62,259 nucleotides of DNA from Clostridia bacterium (GTDB lineage: Bacteria; Bacillota; DTU025), in the NCBI GenBank assembly GCA_034926675.1, contig JAYFQW010000017.1:1-62259 (forward strand), read 5' to 3'. The notes under the pieces were generated by a model. It was given only the letters and a program-made list of their open reading frames with translations, was not told the origin of the DNA and made no database searches. Each line of letters begins with the position of its first letter. The first letter of the stretch is position 1. The translations under genes were made by a program, and so were the position numbers. Of the stretch, positions 7,893-16,382 are shown piece by piece.

Positions 7893-9086
7893 ATGCGCGC
7901 AATCGCTTATATACACATCCCGTTCCTTTACGCCGCCGTTCATGCAAAACTCGATCCTGGCATTGCCGGCCGGCCACTTGCTGTCGTTAACAAGAATACG
8001 GTGGTTGGAGTGTCGCCGGAGCTTGCGGCAGTCGCACCCAGCGCAGCTCCTGGATGCACTCGCCGGCACGTGCGACAGTCCTGTCCGGATGCGGTCATCG
8101 TCGAATACTCCCCAGAGCTTTACGCCGAGTTCTCAAATGCCATCTTGGATATATGCGCCGATTACACCCCTTTGGTGGATCCAGATTCCATGCTGAGCGC
8201 TTTTGCCGATCTCACAGGGTGCGGAGATCCTGAAGCCATATGCCAGGCCATACTCAGCCGCGCAAGCGAAGGCGCCGGGCTTGATATCGGGGTGGGGCTC
8301 GCAGGATCACGCCTCATCGCGAAAATGGCCGTCCCCACCAAGGAATGCGCGATCATAACTCCAGGCGCGGAGGCGCAATTCCTCGCCAGAATGCCAGTAC
8401 GCTCCATATGGCCACTTTCCCTGCAAGTGCTTGATAGGCTCGAAAAGCTCGGGGTTAGAACAATTGCCCAGCTTGCCGCCATTCCAACAGGCGAGCTCAC
8501 ATCTCAACTGGGTGAAGCAGGCCTCGAGGCCCACCTTCTGTCCATGGGAATCGACAGATCGCCTGTTCGGGCAGGATACCCTCCTGAGTCTATAGAGTGT
8601 TCAGTATCATTCGAGGCGCCCGTGGGTGAATGGTCGGATATCCTCCAATGCTTGGAGGCATGTGCAGCCGAAATCGGTTCGAAACTCCGTTCATCTGCCC
8701 GTGCGGCCTCATGGATTGAGGCATCCTTGGAACCTACCGGAGGCTCCGCGGCTGTATGTACCGCCTGCATCGTTAGAAGGCATTCATTTCACACTCCGTC
8801 AAGCTCCACCACGCAGATCTCTCGGGCATTGGTTCACATCGCTACAATGGCACAGAATAGGTCGTCATCGCCGATTGCAGGTATTCGATTACGCGCAGGT
8901 AGCCTGGTCTCCCCTTCCGGAGTACAGCTTTCCATGTTCGATCCAGCATCAGCCGGCATCGGTTCGGATAGTCTCGAAGAGGCGCTGAAGTATGTGCGAA
9001 AGCGCTTCGGAATGCACAGCCTGATCACAGCGAACGCGCTTGTGCGTTCGAGGCGTGATCGGATGATCGCAGAGTCACTGCTATAA
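7893..9086 (+). CDS. imuB: ImuB-like inactive Y-family DNA polymerase
   Basis: ImuB proteins are catalytically dead Y-family polymerases that tether the mutagenic polymerase ImuC/DnaE2 to the sliding clamp. The 397-residue product aligns with the Pol IV fold, with DPGIAGRPLAVV, YSPELYAEFS, GLAGSRLIAKMA, a helix-hairpin-helix LEKLGVRTIAQLAAI and a C-terminal little-finger region. Active-site acids are lost. The usual VDMDAF near the start is IHIPFL, and the usual SIDEA is SMLSA. A clamp-binding pentapeptide QLSMF lies near residue 350. GGAGG precedes the ATG by 9 nt. It is the first gene of the SOS-boxed cassette; no imuA precedes it. Confidence 0.88.
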   Translation: MRAIAYIHIPFLYAAVHAKLDPGIAGRPLAVVNKNTVVGVSPELAAVAPSAAPGCTRRHVRQSCPDAVIVEYSPELYAEFSNAILDICADYTPLVDPDSMLSAFADLTGCGDPEAICQAILSRASEGAGLDIGVGLAGSRLIAKMAVPTKECAIITPGAEAQFLARMPVRSIWPLSLQVLDRLEKLGVRTIAQLAAIPTGELTSQLGEAGLEAHLLSMGIDRSPVRAGYPPESIECSVSFEAPVGEWSDILQCLEACAAEIGSKLRSSARAASWIEASLEPTGGSAAVCTACIVRRHSFHTPSSSTTQISRALVHIATMAQNRSSSPIAGIRLRAGSLVSPSGVQLSMFDPASAGIGSDSLEEALKYVRKRFGMHSLITANALVRSRRDRMIAESLL

Positions 9087-9121
9087 CTGATGAATTTCTT
9101 TGGCCCGGGAGGTGATCTCCA

Positions 9122-9367
9122 ATCAGCCGTCGCGTATGTGCACACGTACGGGTCGTAGAAGGCTCAACCGGCGCCCCATCAGGCTTCTACTGGGCGAATA
9201 GATGGCGCCAAGTAGCTTGTATCGTCGACCGGTGGCGCGAATGCGGAGAGTGGTGGGATGGCGATGCAGAAAGGGATTACTATCTCATAGCCTCCACGCA
9301 AGGCGGATGTTACGAGCTATGTCGGGAATCGCCAGGCGAGTGGATGCTATCGCGGGTAATTGATTGA
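9122..9367 (+). CDS. DUF6504-like small protein with non-standard start
   Basis: An open frame of 81 codons ends at TGA 9365-9367. Its second half resembles the DUF6504 domain found beside imuB/dnaE2 in other bacteria: DRWRECGEWWDGDAERDYY, then GGCYELCRESPGEW and the end LSRVID. No ATG, GTG or TTG occurs in frame between the upstream stop (TGA 9113) and the conserved part. The ATC at 9122 is well placed after GGGAGGTGATC, and a GTG at 9112 lies in another frame. Use of ATC, or a +1 shift, is inferred. It sits between imuB and dnaE2, so a role in the mutasome is likely. Confidence 0.65.
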   Translation: MSRRVCAHVRVVEGSTGAPSGFYWANRWRQVACIVDRWRECGEWWDGDAERDYYLIASTQGGCYELCRESPGEWMLSRVID

Positions 9368-9412
9368 GGCGTGAGGGCTATCGGGAATATCGCAGAAAGG
9401 CGGCAGTGCCAT

Positions 9413-12400
9413 ATGACTGGTCAGTGTAGGCGAGTGGAGGGGCCTAGCGAATTGGGGCGCTTCGTCCACCTGCATGTGCACTCCCAATACTCATTCCTCG
9501 ATGGAGCGGATACCGCAACCTCCCTCGTCTCACGTGCCGCCGCCCTCGGAATGGGCGCAATCGCCATAACAGACCACAACAACGTGAGTGCCGCGGTGGA
9601 GCTGTCTAGGGCAGCGGCGGAATTCGGCATAAGGCCGATCCACGGAGTGGAGCTAGACATAGCCTCTCATCCTAGGCTTCCCGATCCGCACGCCTACAAG
9701 GCCTCCGCGCGCTCCGCTCCTTCTCACCTAACCCTCCTCGCCCAAGGCCATGAGGGCTACTCGAACTTGTGCCGAATTATAACAGAAGCCCACCTGTCTT
9801 CGGAGCGCCACGCCGCAGAAGCTACCCTGGAGATGCTCGAAAACTACTCTCACGGCCTCATCGCACTTTCCGGGTGTAAGAGAGGGGCGATACCATCCCT
9901 CGTAGCCGCGCGCAGGTTTGATGATGCGCTCGCAGTCGCCAGGGAGCTTGTCCGCATATTCGGGCGCAGCAACCTCTACATCGAACTGCAGAACACCCTC
10001 ACCCCAGGCGCGTCCGCTGCAAACTCAACCCTGGCAGAGCTCGCGCAGCGCTTAGGCGTTGGCATAGTCGCCACGAACAACGTTCATTATGCTAATAAGG
10101 AACGTTTCCAGGTACATGATGCTCTCACATGTGTTCGCACACTCACAACCCTCGATGATATCCACCCAGAGCGACACATTAACGCGGAGAACTATCTCAA
10201 GGCGCCTGCGGAAATGGCAGATATCTTCGCCGGCTTCCCTGAGGCCATAGCGAGTTCCACGGAGATCGCAGAGAGATGTTCCCCCGGTCTAGATCTATCG
10301 CTCCAGCTGTTTCCGAAGTTCCAAGCCACGCACGGAGAGCCATCGGCCCAATGTCTGAGGCGCCTTGCCATGGAAGGCGCACTTGATCGATACGGCGCTA
10401 TCACCCCGAAGATCCAATCCAGGCTCGAGCACGAACTGAACATCATAACAGCCCTGGGCTTCGAGGACTATTTTCTTGCAGTGTGGGATGTTGCGTTATG
10501 GGCGCGCTCCCGCGGCATACGTTATGCGGGCCGCGGTTCCGCAGCCGATTCTGCAGTCGCCTATTGCCTGCGCCTTACGAATGTGGATTCCATCGCCCGC
10601 GGCCTTCTGTTCGAAAGGTTCATGAGCATTGAACGCGCTCAGAAGCCAGATATCGACATCGACTTCGATGCACGCAAGCGCGATGATGTAGCAAATTACG
10701 TGTATGAACGATACGGAAAAGGTCATGTTGCAACCGTATGCACCTTCAGTGCCTTCAGAGGAAGGTCCGCTGTTCGCGACTTTGGAAAGGCACTCGGCTT
10801 TCCAAATGAGGATATCGACAGGTTCGCGAAACTCCTCCCCCACGTCCCCGCCGATGGCATCCGCGCTGCCTTTTCCCGATATCCGGAGATGCGCGATTCA
10901 GGAATACCTGCGTGGAAATTCGAGCTTCTGCTCACGCTTGGAGAGTCTGTGGCGGGATTTCCACGGCATATCGGCACACACCTAGGCGGCGTCGTAATAT
11001 CGAGCAAACCCCTCACCTGCGCAACCCCGCTCCAAATGGCAGCGAAAGGGGTGGAGATCATCCAATTCGACAAAGATTGCATCGAGGATCTCGGCCTCAT
11101 CAAACTCGACCTCCTCTCACTCCGAACCCTCTCCGCTGTGGAGCAGGCAGTCACTACAGTGCGCGAGGCAAGCCCGGGATTCAGCTACGATTCCATCCCC
11201 CAGGATGATCTCGCCACATATCAGATGCTGAATCGCGGTGAAACTGTGGGCGCGTTTCAGCTTGAAAGCCCTGCGCAGCACGGCCTGCAGACGCGGCTAG
11301 GCGCCGATTGCATCGAAGATATCGTGGCGAGTGTAGCGCTTATCCGCCCAGGGCCAATCCAGGGTCAAATGGTCGAGCCGTTCATCGCCCGCAGAACAGG
11401 AAAGGAAAAAGTCACATACATCGACCCTCGGCTCGCCCATATACTCGACAAAACCTACGGGGTAGTCCTCTACCAGGAGCAGGTCATAGAGATCGCGACG
11501 GCCATCGCCGGATTCACGCCAGGTGAATCGGATAGGCTGCGCAAGGTGATGACTCACTTTCGCTCCGTTCGGGAGATGGAGGAGATTGGCCGCGACTTTG
11601 TGGCCAAAGCCGTAGCTCATGGCGTCGAACAGAAAACAGCTGAGGCTGTGTTCTCCTACATAGTGGGCTACGCCGGATACGGGTTCTGCGAGGCCCATGC
11701 GGCAGCATTTGCCGACACCTCTTACAAAACCGCATACATGATCCGCCATTTCCCCGCGCACTTCTACGCAGCAGTCCTGAGCGCTCAGCCCATGGGGTTC
11801 TATCCTCCCCGCACTCTCCTAGTGGAGGTGGGAAGGCGCGGCGTGAAGGTGATGCCGCTCGACATAAACCTGAGCCATGAAAGGTACACGGTGGAAAACA
11901 AGCCGGGCTCGGAAACCGGCGCCATCAGAGTAGGGCTTATGCAAGTAGGCGGGGCGCCGAAAGATGTGATCCACAGGATAATCTCCGTCCGCGATGAAGG
12001 CGGGCCTTTCCGGAGTCCGTTCGATTTTGTATGCCGTGTGGATCCTCCGCGCCCTGCACTTCAAAACCTGGCGCTCACCGGGGCGTTCGATTCCATAGCG
12101 CCAAATAGGAGGGCCATTCTGTGGCGCCTTTCCAGGATAATCGCGACCGCATCTTCCTATAAGACGATCTCCGCCTCCGATGGGATGGCCGGGCAAGAGA
12201 GACTGCTCGGGCTGGATTGTGGAGTTGGAATCGGCACAAGCCCAGATGAACAAGCAGACGGCATGGATCTGGAAGGGCTTCCCGAGGGATTTGCTGACTT
12301 CACGCCAGTGGAGAAGTTCAAATACGAGACATCTATTCTCGGATTCTGCGTTGCGCACCACGCAATGGATTTTTTCCGCCCTGCCCTGTCCCGCGCGGGA

Positions 12401-12835
12401 GTAATCACCTCGCAGGATCTCGCCGGGGCCCAGGACGGCCAGGCGGTTCAGCTAGCAGGCCTAGTAGTCCGCCCACACCGACCACCAACGAAAAGTGGGA
12501 AGATCATAGTTTTTCTCTCCCTCGAAGACGAATTCGGCCTCTCCGACGTTACTATATTTGAGAACGTTTATCAGAAGTACGGCAGCGCGATATTCGGGAG
12601 CCCCGCACTTCTCGTAGCCGGGATCGTATCTCGACGCGGCAACGGGGTATCTGTAACCGCAAGGCAGGTGCAGCCCCTGTCGAAGAACTCCATGCCGCGC
12701 CCTGATGCTTCTAGGACCCAGCCGGAGCGAACACCATCGTCTCTTTGCCGATCTCAGGCTCGAACGCCCCGTGAAGAAGGTCGCGCATTCGAGCCTCAAA
12801 ACGGCCAATGTCATCAGACGGCAGCATCACCGTGA
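9413..12835 (+). CDS. dnaE2: Error-prone DNA polymerase III alpha subunit (DnaE2/ImuC type)
   Basis: This is a C-family replicative-type polymerase of about 1140 residues. The N-terminal PHP domain begins HLHVHSQYSFLDGA. The palm has the catalytic PDIDIDFD motif, followed by RGRSAVRDFGKALG, fingers with HIGTHLGGVV and DYLGLIKLD-like DLGLIKLDLLSLRTL, then helix-hairpin-helix and an OB fold near the C-terminus. It lacks the proofreading domain of PolC. Assignment to the mutagenic ImuC group rests on its place after imuB and the DUF6504-like gene under a LexA box. ATG 9413 has AAGGCGG about 9 nt upstream; a GTG at 9371 would add 14 residues. The last 41 codons overlap yigZ on the opposite strand. 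Confidence 0.85.
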   Translation: MTGQCRRVEGPSELGRFVHLHVHSQYSFLDGADTATSLVSRAAALGMGAIAITDHNNVSAAVELSRAAAEFGIRPIHGVELDIASHPRLPDPHAYKASARSAPSHLTLLAQGHEGYSNLCRIITEAHLSSERHAAEATLEMLENYSHGLIALSGCKRGAIPSLVAARRFDDALAVARELVRIFGRSNLYIELQNTLTPGASAANSTLAELAQRLGVGIVATNNVHYANKERFQVHDALTCVRTLTTLDDIHPERHINAENYLKAPAEMADIFAGFPEAIASSTEIAERCSPGLDLSLQLFPKFQATHGEPSAQCLRRLAMEGALDRYGAITPKIQSRLEHELNIITALGFEDYFLAVWDVALWARSRGIRYAGRGSAADSAVAYCLRLTNVDSIARGLLFERFMSIERAQKPDIDIDFDARKRDDVANYVYERYGKGHVATVCTFSAFRGRSAVRDFGKALGFPNEDIDRFAKLLPHVPADGIRAAFSRYPEMRDSGIPAWKFELLLTLGESVAGFPRHIGTHLGGVVISSKPLTCATPLQMAAKGVEIIQFDKDCIEDLGLIKLDLLSLRTLSAVEQAVTTVREASPGFSYDSIPQDDLATYQMLNRGETVGAFQLESPAQHGLQTRLGADCIEDIVASVALIRPGPIQGQMVEPFIARRTGKEKVTYIDPRLAHILDKTYGVVLYQEQVIEIATAIAGFTPGESDRLRKVMTHFRSVREMEEIGRDFVAKAVAHGVEQKTAEAVFSYIVGYAGYGFCEAHAAAFADTSYKTAYMIRHFPAHFYAAVLSAQPMGFYPPRTLLVEVGRRGVKVMPLDINLSHERYTVENKPGSETGAIRVGLMQVGGAPKDVIHRIISVRDEGGPFRSPFDFVCRVDPPRPALQNLALTGAFDSIAPNRRAILWRLSRIIATASSYKTISASDGMAGQERLLGLDCGVGIGTSPDEQADGMDLEGLPEGFADFTPVEKFKYETSILGFCVAHHAMDFFRPALSRAGVITSQDLAGAQDGQAVQLAGLVVRPHRPPTKSGKIIVFLSLEDEFGLSDVTIFENVYQKYGSAIFGSPALLVAGIVSRRGNGVSVTARQVQPLSKNSMPRPDASRTQPERTPSSLCRSQARTPREEGRAFEPQNGQCHQTAASP

Positions 12836-13349
12836 TCGTCACCCGCTCCGCGTACCCGATATCCTGCACGGAGAATCCCTCGCCTGTGAGGAAGTTCTGA
12901 ACCTTCCCCAGAGCCGGGTAGTCGATGGAGAACCGAACGCTCAGCATCGGCCGCATCAATCCTATTCCAGCCGCATGGAGGCCATCGCGGGCAGCGGCGC
13001 TGTAGGCCCTCACCAGGCCTGCCGCGCCGAGGAGAACCCCGCCGAAGTAGCGGGTCACCACCACCGAACAGCAGCGGACCCCCTCACGGCGGATCACCTC
13101 GAGCACAGGACGGCCAGCGGTTCCAGATGGTTCTCCGTCATCACTTGAGCGAACGATATCGTCATTCTCGCCCACAACGAACGCATACACGTTGTGGGAA
13201 GCGTTCCAAAATCCCTTGCGGACCCGCTCAATGGCCTGCTGAGCCTGGTCTTCCGTGAAGGCTGGAAACGCAGATGCGATGAATTTGCTCTTCTTTACGA
13301 CAAGCTCCGCGCGGCCCTCTCCGCGGAGGGTCAGATATGCTTTGGCCAT
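12711..13349 (-). CDS. YigZ/IMPACT family protein
   Basis: UPF0029 proteins have an N-terminal IMPACT domain and a C-terminal DUF1949 ferredoxin-like domain. Visible here are KSKFIASAF, ASHNVYAFVVG, SDDGEPSGTAGRP and TRYFGGVLLGAAGLVRAY, then an EF-G-domain-IV-like C-terminal half. Eukaryotic relatives regulate translation through GCN1, while the bacterial role is not established. ATG 13349 follows GGGGGTG; GTG 13358 is an alternative. The 3' end overlaps the end of dnaE2, so the two genes converge through each other. The start is divergent from the alaX-type gene. Confidence 0.9.
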   Translation of the reverse strand: MAKAYLTLRGEGRAELVVKKSKFIASAFPAFTEDQAQQAIERVRKGFWNASHNVYAFVVGENDDIVRSSDDGEPSGTAGRPVLEVIRREGVRCCSVVVTRYFGGVLLGAAGLVRAYSAAARDGLHAAGIGLMRPMLSVRFSIDYPALGKVQNFLTGEGFSVQDIGYAERVTITVMLPSDDIGRFEARMRDLLHGAFEPEIGKETMVFAPAGS

Positions 13350-13451
13350 GTGCACCACCCCCGAATACTAAGAGGGAATCCAATCCCGCAGTCGAACTAA
13401 TCAGGTGTTGTGAGACTCGATCAGCACCCAAGGAGGCGAGTTCAAAACGTG

Positions 13452-14693
13452 CCTACAGAGCGACTTTACTACGCTGAACCTTATCTGAGAGACTTCACTT
13501 GCCAGGTTCTCCAATGCAACCCGGCTGCCAGGAACTCCTCCCCGACCCCTCTCAACGAGGTCATCACCGATGTGACTGCCTTCTACCCGAACTCGGGAGG
13601 GCAGCCGTCCGACAGGGGAACTCTGGGCGGAGCAGATGTAGTAGATGTCATCGAGCGAGGCGATGAGATCATTCACCTCACAGTAGCGTCGGTCCCTCCA
13701 GGCCCGGCCACGGGGAGAGTCGACATCGAGCGTCGCTTCGATCATATGCAGCAGCACACAGGCCAGCATATCCTGTCAGGCGCATTCTCAAGCCTGTTCG
13801 GGCTTGACACAGTCGGCTTCCATCTTGGGGATGAGACCGTAACCATAGATCTGAATGCTCCTGATGTAAGCTACGATCAAACCGCTGCGGCAGAGCGGCT
13901 TGCGTGTGAGGTCATCTTCCAGAACCGGCCGATCAACGCGGCTTTCTGGGGCCGTGAAGCAATCGACACATCGCGATTGAGAAAAATGCCGACGAGAACA
14001 GAGAACATTCGCCTAGTCGACATAACTGGATTCGACCTCAGCCCGTGCGGAGGAACCCACACTAGGGCGACAGGCGAGGTCGGACTCATCAAGATCACAC
14101 GGACCGAACGGATACGCGGCACAACCAGGGTGGAGTTCGTGTGCGGCAGGCGCGCCCTGGCCGACTATCGCTGGAAGAACGATGTGGTGCATGTGTCTTC
14201 CTCGCTGCTGTCGGTCCATGGCCGCGAGCTTGCCGATGCCATAGACCGTCTCCAAACCGGACTCCGCGAGGCACGCAAGGAGGCCGAGACCGCGGCAGAC
14301 CTCCTCCGAGACGTGCAGGCATCTCAGATGTATGATAGCGCGGAACCCATCGGCTCGCTGGGGATCAAGCTGATCGTCCGCGCCTACGATGGCGAAGGGA
14401 TAGATCACCTAAAAGCCTTGGCCCACAGGCTGTGTGAACGTCCGCTCGCAGTGGCGCTCTTGGGCTCATCAAGCGGGGCATCTGCGCACCTGGTGTTCGA
14501 GAAGTCTCACGATGTGCCTGTGGACGTGTCGAACCTGCTTCGCCAAGTTCTGCCCACAGTGGACGGCAAGGGTGGTGGAACCCAGCTCATCGCTCAGGGA
14601 GGCGGCAGGAACCCAGCCGCACTGCCGGAGGCACTGTCGAGCGCTGCAGCTCTAGCCTCCCGTTTCCTCGAAGAAGCCGGGCTCCACCCGTGA
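13452..14693 (+). CDS. Alanyl-tRNA editing protein (AlaX-L type) with DHHA1 domain
   Basis: The product hydrolyses mischarged tRNA-Ala (Ser or Gly) as a free-standing editing enzyme. It has the AlaRS-like second-domain start TAFYPNSGGQPSDRG, the zinc ligands HMQQHTGQH and CGGTH, and a C-terminal DHHA1 domain ending in DGKGGGTQLIAQGGG. The aminoacylation core is absent, so it is not alaS. I chose GTG 13452, preceded by AAGGAGG at about 12 nt. The frame is open back to GTG 13410, which would place that ribosome site inside the gene. It is transcribed away from yigZ. Confidence 0.9.
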   Translation, partial: PTERLYYAEPYLRDFTCQVLQCNPAARNSSPTPLNEVITDVTAFYPNSGGQPSDRGTLGGADVVDVIERGDEIIHLTVASVPPGPATGRVDIERRFDHMQQHTGQHILSGAFSSLFGLDTVGFHLGDETVTIDLNAPDVSYDQTAAAERLACEVIFQNRPINAAFWGREAIDTSRLRKMPTRTENIRLVDITGFDLSPCGGTHTRATGEVGLIKITRTERIRGTTRVEFVCGRRALADYRWKNDVVHVSSSLLSVHGRELADAIDRLQTGLREARKEAETAADLLRDVQASQMYDSAEPIGSLGIKLIVRAYDGEGIDHLKALAHRLCERPLAVALLGSSSGASAHLVFEKSHDVPVDVSNLLRQVLPTVDGKGGGTQLIAQGGGRNPAALPEALSSAAALASRFLEEAGLHP

Positions 14694-14731
14694 TCGAAGC
14701 TCACTCCATGGGCCGCATTCAGCCGGGACGC

Positions 14732-15535
14732 TCACATCCTGGCCGATAGCAAGTTGCCGGATTCATAACGAGTGAGGCCGACGCGGAATACCCAGGCCGC
14801 GAGGCAGGCAATTCCGATGGAGAAGGCAACAAGCCCCGCGAATAGCGGCAGGCTGAACCGCCGCAGCAGCTCAACTGGGATGAAGGCAGCGAAGCCAGCC
14901 GGCAGAAGTGTGTATAGAACCGCCCGGGCCGCGCCTCTGAACATGGAACCAGGGTACCCAGAAAACACAGTGAGGGCCTCGGTGAGTTCAGAGCTCAAAG
15001 CCTGGGCGTTTCCAATGAAGAACGCAAGGCTGCCCACTATGGCCTCGAAAGCCGTGTAGATGGCGCACGATGCGAGGCACACCACCGCGAACAGAATCAC
15101 TCGGCCTAAGGTCACGCGAGTGAACAGTGCGAACACCGCCACCCCGAAGGCCACATCGCCAATGCCCGATATGTCCGACCGGCTGACTATCACATGCAGC
15201 AGGGGATCTCTGGGAAGCAGCAGGTAGTAGTCGAGCTGGCCCTCGGATATTACACGGGCAAGCCGGCGGGCGTTTCCGAACACCGATGCGGAGAGTCCAA
15301 AGGCAGTCGCGAACACCGCGTACAAAGTGATGATGTCCCGGAACTCCCATCCCGAGATGTCCTCCACTCGACCGTATATGACCCACCAGAAGAATAGAAG
15401 CATGAAGTCATTGGCCATCATGAACAGCACCTGGGAGATGAAACTCTGCCTGTACTCCATCGCTGATGCCACGTTGAACTTCACGTGCTCCCATATGAAC
15501 CGGGCCGTCCCTCGACCGCTACCCTCCGTTGACAT
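14732..15535 (-). CDS. ABC-2 type exporter permease (DUF990 family)
   Basis: This 267-residue membrane protein has about six hydrophobic segments, among them VLFMMANDFMLLFFWWVIYG and IITLYAVFATAFGLSASVFG. The ISEGQLDYYLLLPRDPLLHV segment is typical of the ABC2_membrane_6 (DUF990) group. It is the third gene of an exporter unit (ATPase, permease, permease) and overlaps the second by 17 bp. The substrate cannot be told from sequence. Confidence 0.85.
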   Translation of the reverse strand: MSTEGSGRGTARFIWEHVKFNVASAMEYRQSFISQVLFMMANDFMLLFFWWVIYGRVEDISGWEFRDIITLYAVFATAFGLSASVFGNARRLARVISEGQLDYYLLLPRDPLLHVIVSRSDISGIGDVAFGVAVFALFTRVTLGRVILFAVVCLASCAIYTAFEAIVGSLAFFIGNAQALSSELTEALTVFSGYPGSMFRGAARAVLYTLLPAGFAAFIPVELLRRFSLPLFAGLVAFSIGIACLAAWVFRVGLTRYESGNLLSARM

Positions 15536-16376
15536 TGAGCCGTTTCACCCCCAGCCCATAGAGGCCAAATGCAATGGATGCAGCCACAACGATCCACACC
15601 GCCTGGCCCGCCAGCACCCTCCAGAACAGGCCTATCTCAAACCGTATGAACAGCCTCGCGGGCCCATAGATCACATGGTTGAACGGCGTTGCCCTGGCAA
15701 TGCCGGCGAGCCTAGCAGAGTATATCTCAATCGGCGCGAACAACCCACCGAAGATGAACAGGAGCTTGCCGTAGATCCAAAAGAACGGCAGGGTATCCTC
15801 TACCCAGAACGCCAGCATACATATGCTCATTTTGATGAAGAAATCGAGGACAAGCCCCAGGCCGATCAGCAGGATCACGCCTGCCAGGTTCAGGCCTTGA
15901 ACGGCCACAGGACCCACCAGTAGAAGAGCGACCACGCTTCCTATAGCCGTATTCAGCAGGAGTTTGAGTCCAGTCTCGCCCCAGTAGGCCGCAAACTTGA
16001 ACCACACGTAGTGGTACGGTTTGTTAAGCGCGTACGCAATCGAACCGTTCTTGACCTCCTCATCAGTCTCGCTCTCGATTCGCGCGCGGCCTATCATGAT
16101 CCCCTCGCTAACGACCATGTACCAAACCATCTCGCGCACACCGAATCCCTCGACGCGAAGCTTGCCTGAGCCAATCAGGACAGTCCACAGCTGCACGAAG
16201 ATGAAAAGGATCAGCGCGTAGAACACGGATGCGCCAAGGACATCAAGGATGTACGCGGTCTTGTTCCGAAAGCTCACCAGAGCTACGTACATGTACTTGG
16301 ACCCAGACCACGATGCTCTCTGCGCTGGCTCCAGGAGAGCGTTCGCCGCCCCCTGCGCTCTCCGCACCGCTCTCAA
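15519..16376 (-). CDS. ABC-2 type exporter permease
   Basis: This is the partner permease of the exporter. It has a hydrophilic start, then about six membrane segments (for example VFYALILFIFVQLWTVLIG and LKLLLNTAIGSVVALLLVG). A conserved-looking loop, NGSIAYALNKPYHYVWFKFA, parallels the GQLDYYLL loop of its partner. It lies 6 bp downstream of the ATPase gene and overlaps the next permease. Together they probably form a heterodimer. Confidence 0.85.
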   Translation of the reverse strand: MRAVRRAQGAANALLEPAQRASWSGSKYMYVALVSFRNKTAYILDVLGASVFYALILFIFVQLWTVLIGSGKLRVEGFGVREMVWYMVVSEGIMIGRARIESETDEEVKNGSIAYALNKPYHYVWFKFAAYWGETGLKLLLNTAIGSVVALLLVGPVAVQGLNLAGVILLIGLGLVLDFFIKMSICMLAFWVEDTLPFFWIYGKLLFIFGGLFAPIEIYSARLAGIARATPFNHVIYGPARLFIRFEIGLFWRVLAGQAVWIVVAASIAFGLYGLGVKRLNVNGG

Positions 16377-16382
16377 CCCCGG

